Notes: generated by a model from the letters alone, not told the origin. Positions 36,001-47,339 are shown, counted from the stretch's first letter. The stretch is 64,000 nt of DNA from Anthoceros angustus (GCA_010909165.1 VJWM01000044.1:496001-560000); one strand, 5' to 3'. Numbers and translations: made by a program.

Positions 36001-37961
36001 GCGGCCTGGTGAAGAGTCTTGCACTGACGAGCTTTGTCAGTGTTGAATCGTCCGAAAAAATTGTTCATGACTTTCTCGCGGAAGTGGGAATGACAAAGGC
36101 CAACTCGGTCGGAACTGATTATGAGTTAATGCTGAAGTCAGATAAGGTTTTCCTTAATGGCAAGTGGGTTGGCTGTCATGCTGACCCGGACGGTCTTGTC
36201 AGGGGTATGCGCAACCTGCGCCGGCAGCAGTTCCTGAACAGTGAGGTGGAAATTGTTCAGGACAAAAAGATGAGGGAGGTTCGTATATATACAGATGCAG
36301 GCAGACCACTACGACCGTTGCTGATCGTAGAGGACCAAAGGCTTAGGTTGAATGTCAAGGACATAGAGCACCTGGAATCTGGCCCAGCCCATGGGCTCAC
36401 CTATCTCTTGGAGCGAGGGGTGCTGGAGTTCCTTGGGGTGGAGGAGGAAGAAGAGGCGCATATTGCAGCTGATACTGCTCAGTTGGAGGGTGCCCAGGGA
36501 AGTCCTGATGCCCTCGCTTTCACACATTGTGAGATCCATGCCCATCTAACGTATGGCCTAGGTGCCTCTGGAATCCCCTTCGCAAACTACAATCAATCTT
36601 CTCGAGATATGCAGCAGGCGCAGAAACATGGCAAGCAAGCCATTGGGAATTATGCCACTAATTTGCGAGCAAGATCAGACACTACTGCCCATGAGCTGTT
36701 CTATCCTCAAACTCAGTTAGTGAAAACGGGAGCCATCAGCTGCCTGCAGATGCCTGAGCTGGCGAATGGTCAAACCGCGATTGTGGCAATTGCGTGCTAC
36801 AGTGGATACAACCAGGAGGACTCCCTTATTATGAACCAGTCTTCCATAGATCGGGGACTATTTCGTTCCTTTCACTACAAGACCCACCGGAGCATATTGC
36901 GGAGAGGTACAGGTGAACAGTTTGGCAAGCCCGACCCCGAGAGCGCTACAGCTACCAAGAGCCCGCAGGCGTATGAAAAGCTGGATACGGATGGTTTTCC
37001 GTATGTAGGTGCAAGCTTGGCAGTCGGTGACATTGTGGTTGGAAAGTTGAGAGTAGACAGGAACGGCGTTGGGATGCCCACAGATGCGAGTGAGAAGGCC
37101 AAAGTCTCCAACAGAGGTCGGGTGGATCAGGTGATCCTGACTACTGAAGAGGATGGAACCTACATTGCCAAGGTGCGGGTGAGGCTACCTCGGGCCCCTC
37201 AGATCGGGGACAAGTTCAGCAGTATGCACGGGCAGAAGGGTGTGATCGGCATGATTTTGCCCCAAGAGGACATGCCTTTCACCAGAGAAGGCATCGTCCC
37301 TGACATCATCGTCAACCCGCACGCCTTCCCTACCAGGCAGACTCTTGGGCAGTTGATGGAGAATTTGCTGGGTAAAGTCGTGTCTTGTCCTGTTAAGGAG
37401 GGCAAGCGGAAGCTTATGAGGAGCGACGCCACTCCCTTTACAAGTCTGACGACAGATGCCATCACGGAGGAGCTCCACCAGTCAGGATACGGACGCTGGG
37501 CCAAGGAATGCATGTATAACGGATTGACTGGAGAGAAAATGGCGGCCCTGATCAACATTGGGCCAACATTCTACCAGAGGCTGACGCACATGGTGAGTGA
37601 CAAGGTGAAGTATCGAGGCAGAGGATTCGTGCACCCGCTCACTCGTCAGCCCGTGAAGGAGCGCGACAGGCACGGTGGGGTCAAGTTTGGAGAAATGGAG
37701 CGAGACTGTATGATCGCCCACGGCGCAGCCATGACTCTGCGAGAGAGAACCTTCGTCCTCTCCGATTTCTACAGGATCTACTACTGCAAGGGCTGCGAGG
37801 TTCTGGCAAGCATGGACAACTGCACCAAAATCCCCAGCTGCCGCATCTGCCGCCAAGTAAAGCACGTAGTTCAGCTGGAAATCCCCTACGCCTGCAAGCT
37901 TCTTCATCAGGAACTCCTGAGCATGGGCATCTGTGTAAGACTCATAACAGAGCCCTGTTAA
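33071..37961 (+). CDS. NRPE2: RNA polymerase IV/V second-largest subunit-like, paralogue B, with N-terminal WG/GW (Ago-hook-like) insertion
   Basis: Exon 1 is 33071-33179 (MEVDREDDLEQSDLLNED) and exon 2 is 33301-37961; the phases match (GAG split across the intron), giving about 1589 residues. The 4.66-kb exon 2 has no introns. RPB2-type blocks are: VWTIVKAFFKEKTLVAHQ, YPREARLRNLTYAADVYVDM, GYFIIKGAEKVFFAQEQ, QKHGKQAIGNYATNLRARS, CYSGYNQEDSLIMNQSS, GDKFSSMHGQKGVIG, NPHAFPTRQTLGQLMENL and the zinc site CKGC...CRIC. QKH-x-KQAIG and the end IPYACKLLHQELLSMGI point to Pol IV/V. Between the protrusion halves lies an insertion of about 300 residues with WG/GW motifs, YG repeats and Lys/Glu-rich sequence; paralogue A has only about 80 residues there. 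The RPB2 core looks intact. Role by family: catalytic core partner in RNA-directed DNA methylation. The NRPE2 label is a hypothesis; it could equally serve both enzymes. Confidence 0.85.
33717..34022 (+). other. WG/GW-rich segment (candidate ARGONAUTE-binding platform)
   Basis: Within paralogue B this segment encodes eight tryptophans next to glycine within about 100 residues: ETWGVG, AGWGNG, DNGWGEP, ENGWGGA, DGWATS, LWGEA, GGWEE and KWGDD. The surroundings are rich in Gly, Asp, Glu, Asn and Ala and predicted disordered. Spacing is about 10-20 residues. This is the composition of known plant Ago-hooks in NRPE1 and SPT5L; binding itself is not shown. Confidence 0.8.
34083..34286 (+). repeat. 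Degenerate YG/KGK peptide repeat in paralogue B
   Basis: Downstream of the GW segment, four related blocks follow one another: DEVNYGLKAGKGK, DEGVDYGKTWCG, DEGIEYGSMASKGG and DDEVAFGIKASKGK. Each has an acidic pair, an aromatic-Gly pair and a lysine-rich tail. The period is about 17-25 residues. The array suggests internal duplication during growth of the insertion. No known domain is recognised. Confidence 0.7.
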
Positions 37962-38051
37962 CCTCCAACTTCCCCTTACTCTCCAGCCTCCTACCGGCGA
38001 GCATGGTTGCACAAACAATACAAAAACAATTTTGAAATCTAGTGTGAAGAA

Positions 38052-38468
38052 TTAGGAACTTGGGTCCCCCTCTGCTCCTCCTCCGCCTCCGCCCTTCCCT
38101 TCCAGCCGCTTCCCGGCGAGGGCACTGCTGTCCGCCTCCAGGTTGTCCACGGACTTGGCGACTGCCTGCAGGTGGCTTTTGAAAGCGTGCACCCTCTTCG
38201 TCAGAGCCTCTACCTCTTCGCTGCACCTGTCCACAGTTCCCCTCACCAAGGCCACCCTTCCCAGAAGATTCTCCATCCTCTGGCCCACGAAGGTCTCAAG
38301 CTGCGTCACTCTGGCCTCCAGGTCCTGCAGGGGAGAGACCGCCCTGGCAGCAGAAGACAGTGCTTGCCCAGCGGGTGGAGTTCTCGGAGGAGACCCGCCC
38401 GGCACCGCAGAATCCATCCCACCAACAAGAAGAATGGGGAACAGAAGAAGCGCCAAAGCCCAGGGCAT
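38052..38468 (-). CDS. Small predicted secreted or membrane-anchored coiled-coil protein, function unknown
   Basis: Single frame of 138 residues starting MPWALALLLFPILLVGGMDS, which looks like a signal peptide or N-terminal anchor. A Pro/Gly/Ser-rich stretch follows, then a helical region of about 75 residues with heptad-like spacing (LEARVTQLETFVGQRMENLL and VEALTKRVHAFKSHLQAV), then a Gly-rich tail. I do not recognise a family. It ends 90 bp from the stop of polymerase paralogue B, in convergent orientation. The complementary strand is also partly open, so coding status rests mainly on the signal-peptide/coiled-coil pattern. Confidence 0.45.
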   Translation of the reverse strand: MPWALALLLFPILLVGGMDSAVPGGSPPRTPPAGQALSSAARAVSPLQDLEARVTQLETFVGQRMENLLGRVALVRGTVDRCSEEVEALTKRVHAFKSHLQAVAKSVDNLEADSSALAGKRLEGKGGGGGGAEGDPSS

Positions 38469-38978
38469 CCAAAGCCCCGGCTGCCATGGCTATGCCTTTT
38501 CATAATAACACAACAGTGCAGTCGTGCAGTCTACAGTGGCATCCATGTGGGCGGCCTGAGGAATATGTGATATGGGAGCGAAGAAAGGATAAAATGAGAA
38601 AAATGGCTTGTAACGGAACCGGGGTCGCAGCTGCTGTTCCGACAGGAGGGGTCGCTGTTAGGGCCGCTGTTCCTTTCACCTGATTGCTCGATTGCTCTGC
38701 TCGGCAAGAGGAGAGCGCAGGAGTCCAGGTGCTGGACTGTAACCGGAAGCGGTTCCGGGTGGAGGTTCCGATTTGACCTCCTCCGCGTGAGGGGAACGAT
38801 CGGAGCGGTGCAGTGAAGTGGAGTGGGGGGATCCGGAGGTGAGGATTCTGGTGGGCGACGCGGATGAGGAGGGAAGCGTCCGCGCTGCTTCCAGCTGGGG
38901 TACCGTGGCGGAATTCGGGGTGGCGGGATGGGGAGGTGTGATGGCGGCTAGGTAGGTGGTAGGTGGGTGGTAGGCGGG

Positions 38979-40807
38979 ATGGCATCCGTGGAGAAGATGA
39001 CGGAGGGGGCCTCCATTGCGGCGAGTGTAGAGAAAGTGAGCGCCTTCACCTCGGCGAGCGTGCAGACCGGCCCGGGCCCGGGCCCCGCCGGCATTTTGGT
39101 GCACCAGGATGCCCCCCTGTCGCTCACGCATGTGGAGCTGGCGCTCCAGGAGACCAAGGAGCAGAGGGAGCACCGCATCCGCCAGCTCTTCGCCATCTTC
39201 GACACCAGCAAGTCGGGGTACCTGGACCACGGTCACATTGAGGATGTGTTCCGCACGCTCTCCATCCCCGCGCACAACAAGTACGCCAAGGAGCTGCTCA
39301 GCGTGTGCGATTCCAACCAGGACGGCAAGGTGGATTACGACGAGTTCCGCAAGTACATGGACAACAAGGAGCTGGAGCTGTACCGGATCTTCCAAGAGAT
39401 TGACTTGAGGCACAACGGCACAATTGAGCCGGATGAGCTGCGGGAGGCGCTCTTGAGAGCAGGTACATTTCTGCTTGCCCGCCCTTGGGTCTCGTGTTGC
39501 GTGTTTGAGCCAGGGGGTGCGCTTAGTTTACGCTCTCAGGCTGTGTGCAGGGATTCCCATCCAGGACGACCAGCTTGCCATGTTTGTGGACCATGTTGAC
39601 AAGGATAACAATGGGATCATCACCTTCGCGGAATGGAGGGACTTTTTGCTTTTGCTGCCCAATGTGAAAACGCTTTCCAACATATATCAGTACTGGGAGA
39701 AGATTTGTTTGGTTGATATTGGGGAACAAGCCGTCATTCCAGAGGGGATAAGTCGCCAACTGGATGCTTACAAGTATTTCTTTGCCGGTGGAGTTGCTGG
39801 TGCTGTTTCACGAACTGCAACAGCACCTTTGGACAGGCTCAAGGTTCTGCTGCAAGTGCAATCTCATGACCAAGGGCGTGGTGTGATGTCTGGGTTAGCC
39901 AAGATTTACAAGGATAGTGGCTTTGCGGGATTCTTCCGGGGGAATGGGCTCAATGTTTTTAAAGTAGCCCCCGAGTCGGCCATTAAGTTCTATGCCTATG
40001 AACTGCTCAAGGAGTATGTGGTCAAGGTGGACGGTAGTGGAACCAAAGAAGAAATTGGAACTTGGGGACGTTTCGTGGCAGGAGGAGCCGCTGGAGCGAT
40101 TGCTCAAACTGTAATCTACCCACTGGATGTAGTCAAGACCAGGCTTCAAACCTTTCGTGCCTCCGATGGCACAGCCCCGCCCCTGATGCGCTTGTCTCAT
40201 GATATTTGGGTTCATGAAGGTCCCAGAGCCATGTACAGGGGTCTTGTTCCATCTCTACTTGGCATGATACCGTATGCTGGAATAGACTTGGCTGCGTACG
40301 AGACATTCAAAGACTTGTCACGCCGATTTTTGCCCAAGGACACAGGTGATCCTCCCTCCTGCTGCTCTTTGCTTGGACATCGCTAAACTTGCACACCCCC
40401 TCTAACTGTTTCTAGTGGATTAATTGCAGAGCCAGGTCCTCTCGTGCAGCTCGCTTGCGGGACTGTTTCAGGAGCCCTTGGAGCAACATGCGTGTACCCT
40501 CTGCAGCTCGTCAGAACAAGGTGATAAGTCTAACCGCTGTGTCTCACTGTAAGATGTTTTCTCCCCTCGGCAGGCAGAGAAAACTTTGTCTGACTGACGT
40601 GCCTGCAGGTTGCAAGCCCAACCTATGAACTCTCCAAACCGGTACAAGGGTATGGGTGATTGCTTCCGGCGCACACTAAAGAAAGAGGGTCTACGGGGCT
40701 TCTACAACGGGCTTGCCCCAAATCTGCTGAAGGTCGCGCCTGCTGCAAGCATCACTTATCTTGTGTACGAGGCTATGAAGAAACAGTTCTCTCTGAATCC
40801 GAACTGA
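38979..40807 (+). CDS. EF-hand mitochondrial ATP-Mg/Pi carrier (SCaMC/APC type, SLC25A24-like)
   Basis: Four exons (38979-39462, 39551-40345, 40430-40520, 40609-40807) join in phase to 522 residues. The N-terminal half has four EF-hand-like loops: [40 protein letters not shown] and [14 protein letters not shown]. The C-terminal half has the three mitochondrial-carrier repeats with PLDRLK, PLDVVK and PLQLVR signatures and [17 protein letters not shown]. The family exchanges ATP-Mg or ADP for phosphate across the inner mitochondrial membrane under cytosolic calcium control. Introns are short with GT-AG borders. The last exon is duplicated as a fragment at 53.78-54.0 kb. Confidence 0.93.
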
Positions 40808-40829
40808 GCTAGCTGATGGATTGATTACC

Positions 40830-41566
40830 TATTAAAGTGAAGTTCGGGCTTCACAAAGCGCTCTGGGGCATTCGCGGGGATAATGTACATCACGCCCTCT
40901 CCGATCCTGGAAAGACTTCTCTTGCAATACTTAACGGAATGGACCGTATGAGTGCAAATGGGAGAGCAAAAGTTCTTCCTTTCGGTTGCCACCTTTACTA
41001 GGGCATCTACAACACGTCACCCTCGGCGTCTCGGAGAAATACAGCATTTTGCAACAAGCACCCTTTCAGCGGTCGTACATGCTAGAAAAGAACCAAACGG
41101 GGTCTTCTGGACTCTGTGCTGCCCTTCTAGGTCTGTTTCCCTTGTTCACCTCCATCATCCACAACAGAAGGATTCGATGACCTCAAGAACGGCACGTCCT
41201 AAAAAGCTCACCAGCCGGACTCCTCGTAGAGCTCTACGAGGATCCTCATCACGTCACGTGGAAGGTGCAGCTACTTTCCTATCCCCATGTAGAGGCAGAC
41301 TTGAACCCAATAGCTTTCCTTCCACCCTAGTCGCTACCACGCCTCCATCTAAGTTTTCTTCAAACTCGCTGTCAAAATTGCTTTCCTCTATGTGCCTGAT
41401 TAGAGGAATTCTACCTCTAGGGCTCGCCAAGGCCTGCAACTGTACACCTTTTTCCACCTTCTTGATTGTCCGAGTCGGGACAATACCAGTCCTATCGGCT
41501 TCCGACCCTTTTGGAGTTGCTGCAGCATTCAGGACTTCACGGATAAGAGACACCCATTGCTCCGTA
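40830..41566 (-). pseudogene. LAS1 3'-end fragment (duplicate of 54.0-54.77 kb)
   Basis: The minus strand at 41553-41254 encodes SLIREVLNAAATPKGSEADR, then HIEESNFDSEFEENLDGG and further residues matching the C-terminal part of the intact LAS1 at 54.17-57.0 kb. The match continues through the 3' spacer back towards the carrier gene. It stops abruptly near 41566, and the Ty3-type element begins 90 bp further on. No upstream LAS1 exons are present, and stops and indels break the frame, so this is a truncated copy. Confidence 0.8.
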
Positions 41567-41658
41567 GTTACGAATAGGTGTTCAGTACTTTATATCGAGA
41601 CGTTCACTTTTTATACGTAAAATATAAATTTAAATTTCTACATGAGAAGCACATAGAG

Positions 41659-42237
41659 AGTAACACCCCCTTTTCGGGGAGGTGGGGCAATCACGCAATT
41701 AGCGACAAAAACGTCACCAGACACTAGTACTAGGCCTCCAAGTAGCTCGCAGTCCTTCCACGGGATGACTCGTAGTCAGCACGTCTGCCGCTGCTGTTTA
41801 TTCCAACAAGAGTCAACAAGAATACATGAGAGATTAAAGAGCTCCCCATCTTTGCCTAAGCTAGGAGCTTAACTCTCTCCCCTCGATCTCCTCCTCAAAG
41901 ACGCCACACTCTAAGCTCCCAAGGCACAGAGGCACTCACCCCTATTCTCACAAGAGTGTAGTTCCCAAGTGCTAGGATCCTTCTAGACATGCTCACACTC
42001 CAGGCTCCCAAAGCCTCTAGGCACCATAGTCCTATCCTCACCCAATGCTAGGATCACAAGCTGTTTTTTCCTCTAGGGCTAGCCTCAATTCCTTTTATAG
42101 GGAGGCTTACATCATTCCCAAAGTAACTGCCTAAAACAGACTTTCTTCCTTAAGCCCTAAGCTAAGTCTTACCAGCACAATTACAACTTACTAAACTAGA
42201 TCCAGGGCTGCATGCCTCTCATGCAAGGCTTCTTACT
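41659..42237 (-). repeat. 3' LTR (left copy)
   Basis: About 579 bp, nearly identical to 47354-47949 except for scattered substitutions and a diverged, shorter segment near 41895-41935. The ends read agtaac...cttact on the plus strand, so the termini are AGTAA/TTACT inverted rather than the usual TG/CA. Confidence 0.88.
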
Positions 42238-42262
42238 TTCTCCCCCATTGGGAGAAGAATCA
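42238..42262 (-). other. Polypurine tract next to the 3' LTR
   Basis: On the minus strand the sequence just before the 3' LTR reads caatgggggagaa. It is purine-rich and in the position expected of the plus-strand primer. Confidence 0.65.
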
Positions 42263-42268
42263 TTGTCC

Positions 42269-43537
42269 TCAATGATAGCCAACGTATCGAGTGATCATCC
42301 AGGATCCTTTCTGAATATCCTCTAACGTTGCCGAAACTGGATCTGAGATCCCACGCAACTTTACCATATAATGTGGTATGATTCCATGTTTGGTAGGCAT
42401 GCTATTCTCTACAAGGAATTCCTCAATTTCCCGCAGTCCTTGATTATGCTGCATGAGAATACTGAACTTCTTCTTATTGATGTCCTCTTTCTCTTTGCGT
42501 GACACAAATGGTTTCAGTAGTAATACATGGAACACATCATGTACAAAAATCCAATCAGGTAGTTGTAACTTGTAAGTCACTTCTCCAATGCGCTTCAAAA
42601 CTACAAATGGACCACCATATCTTGGTCTTAACTTAAGAGTTAGTTCTTGAGGTAATGGAAAATGCTTCAATTTCACCCATACTTTATCCCCAACGTTGAA
42701 TAAAGTTTCTCTCCTGTGCCTATCAGCATATTTCTTCTTACGTGCTTGAGCCTTGGCTAAAATTCCTTTGGCAATCTCATGTCTAGCCTTCAAATGCTCA
42801 ATGAATCGGCGTGGATCTCTAGTGGCAGTGTCAAAAACTTCAGCATTTAGCATGGATACCACGTCCAGTGCTGAATTTCCTCCAATCTCAAAAGGACTAT
42901 ATCCCAAAGAGCTGTGTGCAGTGTTGTTATAACAAAATTCTGCATCATTTGGATGATCAGTCCAATCCCTCTTATCAATTTGCACATAATGTTTTAAGTA
43001 TTCTTCTTGGATTCGGTTGACTCGCTTAGTTGAGCCATCAGTATCTGGATGGTAAGCTGTGCTCATACATAATTCCACATTCAAGGTTCTCATCAAATGC
43101 TGCCAAAATTCTCTTGTGAACCTTGGATCCTTGTCACTAACAATCTGCATAGGCAAGCCATGGTACTTGTACACACACTTCTTAAACAAACTGCCTACCT
43201 CAGAAGCTGTCACTCGCTTCTTTGTAGGGATGAAATATGCTTCTTTGGTGAATCTATCCACCACTGTCAGAATAGCTGTACAACCATTACTGGGTGGCAA
43301 AGGCATGATGAAATCCATAAAGATACTTCATGGTCCACTAGGAATAGGTAGAGGTTGTAGCAAACCTCTTGGTTTAGCTTGCTCCACCTTATCCTGTTGA
43401 CAAACAGCACATGCCTTAACATAATCCACTGTATCCTGATACATTCCTGGCCAGTAAAACAGCTTCCTTAGCTTCTCATAAGTGGGATCAATTCCACGGT
43501 GACTTGCACTTGGCACATCATGACATTCAACAAGCAA
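42269..43537 (-). pseudogene. Integrase with chromodomain-like tail (copy 1)
   Basis: The zinc-binding N-terminal part is at 43537-43328 (HRGIDPTYEKLRKLFYWPGM). The catalytic core starts at 43318 (MDFIMPLPPSN, then VSDKDPRFTREFWQHL and STAYHPDTDGST) and runs into a C-terminal module with YKLQLPDWIFVHDVFHVLLL and a chromodomain-like REIEEFLVENS...YMVKLRG. A stop separates the two parts (near 43335). The usual catalytic glutamate of the TERVNR motif reads Lys (TKRVNR). The copy should be inactive. Confidence 0.85.
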
Positions 43538-43562
43538 TTTGCTCTTCCCAAGAGATAATGTC

Positions 43563-43832
43563 TCATATCTTCAGACAATGAATGACAACAGTCATTTCCT
43601 TCTCGTAGGTGGGATACTTCAATTCATAATGATACAATTTCCTTGACTCAAAAGCTATCAGCTTATGATCTTGCATCAACACTCCACCTATGGCCACGTC
43701 TGAGGCATCGCTGTACACTTTCACATCCTTCTTGGGATTATACATTTCTAATACTAGAGTAGTACTCAATTTCATCTTCAAGTATTCAAATGCTGCTTGA
43801 CATTGAGCATCCCATTTCCAAGCTTTCGTCAA
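43563..43832 (-). pseudogene. RNase H region, copy 3
   Basis: Reads AWKWDAQCQAAFEYLKMKL, then VYSDASDVAIGGVLMQ and ESRKLYHYELKYPTYEKEM. This is the Ty3-type RT/RNase H junction with the catalytic YSDAS Asp present. The frame stops just after EKEMTVVIHCLKI, so most of RNase H is missing. Confidence 0.8.
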
Positions 43833-43854
43833 GAGGTCAGTTATGGGGCCTTAA

Positions 43855-44715
43855 CTTAAGAGTTAATCCTTGAGGTAATGGAAAATGCTTCAATTTCACC
43901 CATACTTTATCCCCAACGTTGAATAAAGTTTCTCTCCTGATATTTCTTACGTGCTTGAGCCTTGGCTAAAATTCCTTTGGCAATCTCATGCCTAGCCTTC
44001 AAATGCTCAATGAATCGTGGATCTCTAGTGGCAGTGTCAAAAACTTCAGCATTTAGCATGGATACCACGTCCGTCTTGAATTCCTCCATCTCAAAAGGAC
44101 TACATCCAAAGAGTCAGCGTGTTGTTATAACAAAATTACGCATCATTTGGATGATCACCAATCCCTCGATCAATTTGCACATAATGCCTTAAGTATTCTT
44201 CTTGGATTCGGTTGACTCGCTAGTTGAGCCATCAGTATCCGGATGGTAAGCTGTGCTCATACATAATTCCACATTCAAGCATTTCATCAAATGCTGCCAA
44301 AATTCTCTTGTGAACCTTGGATCCTTGTCACTCACAATCTGCATAGGTAAGCCATGGTACTTGTATATATACTTCTTAAACAAGCCTACCTCGTGTCGCC
44401 ACCGCTTCTTTGTAGGGATGAAATGTGCTTGTTTGGTGAATCTATCCACCACGCCAATAGTCAGTAACCATTCGGGTGGCAAAGGCATGATGAAATCCAT
44501 AGAGATACTCTTCCAAGGTCCACTTGGAATAGGTAGAGGTTGTAGCAAACCTCTTGGTTTAGCTTGCTCCACCTTATCGCTGACAAACGACATGCCTTAA
44601 CATAATCCAGTATCCTCGATACATTCTCGCCAAGAAGCAGCTTCCTTAGCTTCTCATAAGTGGGATCAATTCCACGGTGACTTGCACTTGGCACATCATG
44701 ACATTCAACAAGCAA
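43855..44715 (-). pseudogene. Integrase fragment, copy 2 (with frameshifts)
   Basis: A second integrase copy is spread over three frames: HRGIDPTYEKLRKLL (44715 onwards), DFIMPLPPEW...VSDKDPRFTREFWQHL (44593-44189) and MLNAEVFDTATRDPRFIEHL (44089-43907). Small deletions of a few bases relative to copy 1 break the frame repeatedly. It ends where RNase H copy 3 begins, so it belongs to a tandem duplication of an RNase H-integrase segment. Confidence 0.82.
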
Positions 44716-44740
44716 TTTGCTCTTCCCAAGAGATAATGTC

Positions 44741-45079
44741 TCATATCTTCAGACAATGAATGACAACAGTCATTTCCTTCTCGTAGGTGGGATACTTCAA
44801 TTCATAATGATACAATTTCCTTGACTCAAAAGCTATCACATGATCTTGCATCAACACTCCACCCATGGCCACGCCCCGAGGCATCGCAGACACTTTCACA
44901 TCCTTCTTGGGATTATACATTTCTAATACTAGAGTAGTACTCAATTTCATCTTCAAGTATTCAAATGTCGCTTGACATTGAGCATCCCATTTCCAAGCTT
45001 TCGCCAAGAGGTCGCTTATGGGGCCTGTTAACTTAGCAAACATATGTACAAATCTCTTGTACATAGAAGTCAAACCCAT
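44741..45079 (-). pseudogene. RNase H region, copy 2
   Basis: Starts MGLTSMYKRFVHMFAKLTGP, continues AWKWDAQCQATFEYL and YKxDVK-like NPKKDVKVSAMPRG, and ends EKEMTVVIHCLKI. Relative to copy 3 the catalytic SDAS sequence is disrupted (VSAMPRG). It is preceded by the RT linker peptide DPDKVRAIQDW (45165-45112). Confidence 0.8.
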
Positions 45080-45111
45080 GAACCATGAACCTCATGAATG
45101 TTTATAGGAGG

Positions 45112-45493
45112 TTACCAATCTTGAATGGCTCTCACCTTATCGGGATCCATTCTAATGCCATCAACGAGACAATGAATGACAATCATTTCCTTCTCGTAGG
45201 TGGGATACTTCAATTCATAATGATACAATTTCCTTGACTCAAAAGCTATCAGCTTATGATCTTGCATCAACACTCCACCTATGGCCACGCCCCGAGGCAT
45301 CAGACACTTTCACATCCTTCTTGGGATTATACATTTCTAATACTAGAGTAGTACTCAATTTCATCTTCAAGTATTCAAATGCTGCTTGACATTGAGCATC
45401 CCATTTCCAAGCTTTCGTCAAGAGGTCAGTTATGGGGCCTGTTAACTTAGCAAACATATGTACAAATCTCTTGTACATAGAAGTCAAACCCAT
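45112..45493 (-). pseudogene. RNase H region, copy 1, joined to a repeated RT-linker piece
   Basis: 45493-45254 gives MGLTSMYKRFVHMFAKLTGP through KDVKVSDAS. The overlapping frame 45300-45112 gives GGVLMQDHKLIAFESRKLYH and EKEMIVIHCL, then runs directly into VDGIRMDPDKVRAIQDW, which normally lies before RNase H. That junction marks the duplication breakpoint. Confidence 0.78.
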
Positions 45494-45526
45494 GAAACTG
45501 CGAACCTCATGAATGTTTATAGGAGG

Positions 45527-46240
45527 TTACCAATCTTGAATGGCTCTCACCTTATCAGGATCCATTCTAATGCCATCAACAGAGACAATAAACCCTAAGA
45601 AAGCTACCTGTGTCTTGACAAAGTCACACTTCTTAATTGCCAAGAAGAAAGAATTCTCTCTTAGCTTTTGTAACACTTCACTTAAGTGTTCAGTATGTTC
45701 CTCCAAGGTATGGCTAAAGATTAATATGTCATCTAGATAGATTCCAACACACTTATCCACCAGCGATTCTGATCTGATAGTACCCCGTCATCAGATCTAG
45801 CTTGGTGAAATACTATGCACCTTCAACCTGTCAAATATATCATCCATTCTTGGCAAAGGATACGCATTCTTAACTGTAATTTGATTCAGAGCACTGTAAT
45901 CTAAACACATTCTTAGTCCTCCATTCTTTTTGCGTGTAAACAATACCAACGCACCAAAAGGAGACTTACAGACTCTGATATATCCCTTTGCTAGCAAGTT
46001 GGATAGTTATCGCTTGAGTTCCTCCAGCTCATCCTGCGACAATCTATATGGTGCTCTCGACGGAGGCGTACTCCCTGGCCTCAATTCAATCTCATAATCT
46101 ACTACTCTGCGAGACGGTAAAGGTGGTAGTTCATCAGGCATCAAATCCTTAAAATCATACAAGACAGTTTGTATTCCCTTCGGGATGTCTTCCTTTTTTG
46201 AGGATTCTTCCTCAAGACCATCCTCTAATCCCTGGAGCAT
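45527..46240 (-). pseudogene. Protease-RT junction and reverse transcriptase, palm partly deleted
   Basis: 46240-46007 encodes VVDYEIELRPGSTPPSRAPY, the start of Ty3 RT. 45997-45797 encodes GYIRVCKSPFGALVLFTRKK...LRMCLDYSALNQITVKNAYP. 45760-45527 encodes IYLDDILIFSHTLEEHTEHL with the YLDD-type catalytic motif. Between NAYPLPRMDDIFDRL and IYLDD the expected FxxLDLxxGY-to-thumb segment is mostly missing, so RT is not functional. Confidence 0.85.
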
Positions 46241-46384
46241 AACTAGATAAAGGTTCTTCTTCTATCTTATGTCTTGCTTGAGCTCTCTTTTTGAAATCAA
46301 CTGTACTAAGCACTTCTCAAGCTTCTGACTAAGATTAGCAAAAAACCACCTTGTGCTTTCCATTCTTCAATCTAAGCCATTCAT

Positions 46385-46849
46385 GTGAGTGAATTTAGCA
46401 CAGTCTTACAATGCCCTCATATGCAGGAGGTGGATAAGCTCCACATATTTTATAGTGGACTTAAGAGGTGGGCTCTGGATAGAATTCAAATGACAAAACC
46501 TCAAACGCTGCGAGAGGCTGTTGCAGCTGCAGATGCGATACCAGACACAAGTCGTGCCGAGGAAGCACCAGTGTCTTTTAGAGGAAGGTATCCAAGATCT
46601 TTTCAGGGAAGATCAAGAGGTAGAAGAAGAGCCACCAACACTGTGAATAGTAGAACAAATTATGGGTGGCGGAAAAGGTCCAACAATAACTCTACTTCTA
46701 ACCCATTCATCTTCCCACATATATACATAAGGGCTCCACCTTCCCTTAAAATAGTATCATCCCTGACATTAGATGACTCACCACATGCTGTCACAACAAC
46801 ATGTGGCCATTGGCGTCATTTAGGCTCGCAAAAAACTCCTGAATCCTAA
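46385..46849 (+). pseudogene. gag fragment in inverted orientation
   Basis: The plus strand encodes a gag piece (HIFYSGLKRWALDRIQMTKP, TLREAVAAADAIPDTSRAEE, then an Arg/Gly-rich part), opposite to the rest of the element. The same peptide is readable on the minus strand at about 47260-47020, so the two form an inverted repeat around 46850-46900. Confidence 0.75.
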
Positions 46850-46886
46850 GTCCTGGAGCTTGAGGATTGGCAGCTATTAGATTCAG

Positions 46887-47230
46887 TTAAGAATTCCTAG
46901 CATGCGGACAATCTTTCACAAAATGTCCCTGCTCTCCACAACTAAAGCACGCACCAAATTGAGGGCCTGTCGTCCTTTGGCTTCCATGGCTACGACCTCT
47001 ATTGGCTCCTCTGCCTCTACCAACATTTTCATTTATTCCACTATTCCTAGTGTTGGTGGCTCTTTCTCTACCTCTTGATCTTCCCTGAAAAGATCTTGGA
47101 TACCTTCCTCTAAAAGACACTAGTGCTTCCTCGGCACGACTTGTGTCAAGTATCGCATCTGCAGCTGCAACAGCCTCTCACAGCATTTGAGGTTTTGTCA
47201 TTTGAATTCTATTCATTTGAGGTTTTGTCA
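46887..47230 (-). pseudogene. gag nucleocapsid with CCHC zinc knuckle
   Basis: Encodes an Arg/Gly-rich stretch followed by CFSCGEQGHFVKDC, a C-X2-C-X4-H-X4-C knuckle, and ends NS-stop at 46887. The upstream part (SRAEEALVSFRGRYPRSFQG) has a stop in the preceding helix region. Confidence 0.82.
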
Positions 47231-47339
47231 TTTTAATAGCTGTATCTCTTTCTTCCGCTGTATTCTCTCTACTCTGCCTGGCTCTTCAGGATCGGCCATC
47301 TCTAGCTAGCGCCCTAGCTAAAAGATGCTTCAACCTTGA

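Noticed and set aside
38676-39413. 245-codon minus-strand frame
   Set aside because: Antisense to the EF-hand exon of the carrier, with GC-rich codon bias only.
40952-41620. 222-codon plus-strand frame
   Set aside because: Antisense to the LAS1 fragment; the same kind of plus frame exists opposite the intact LAS1.
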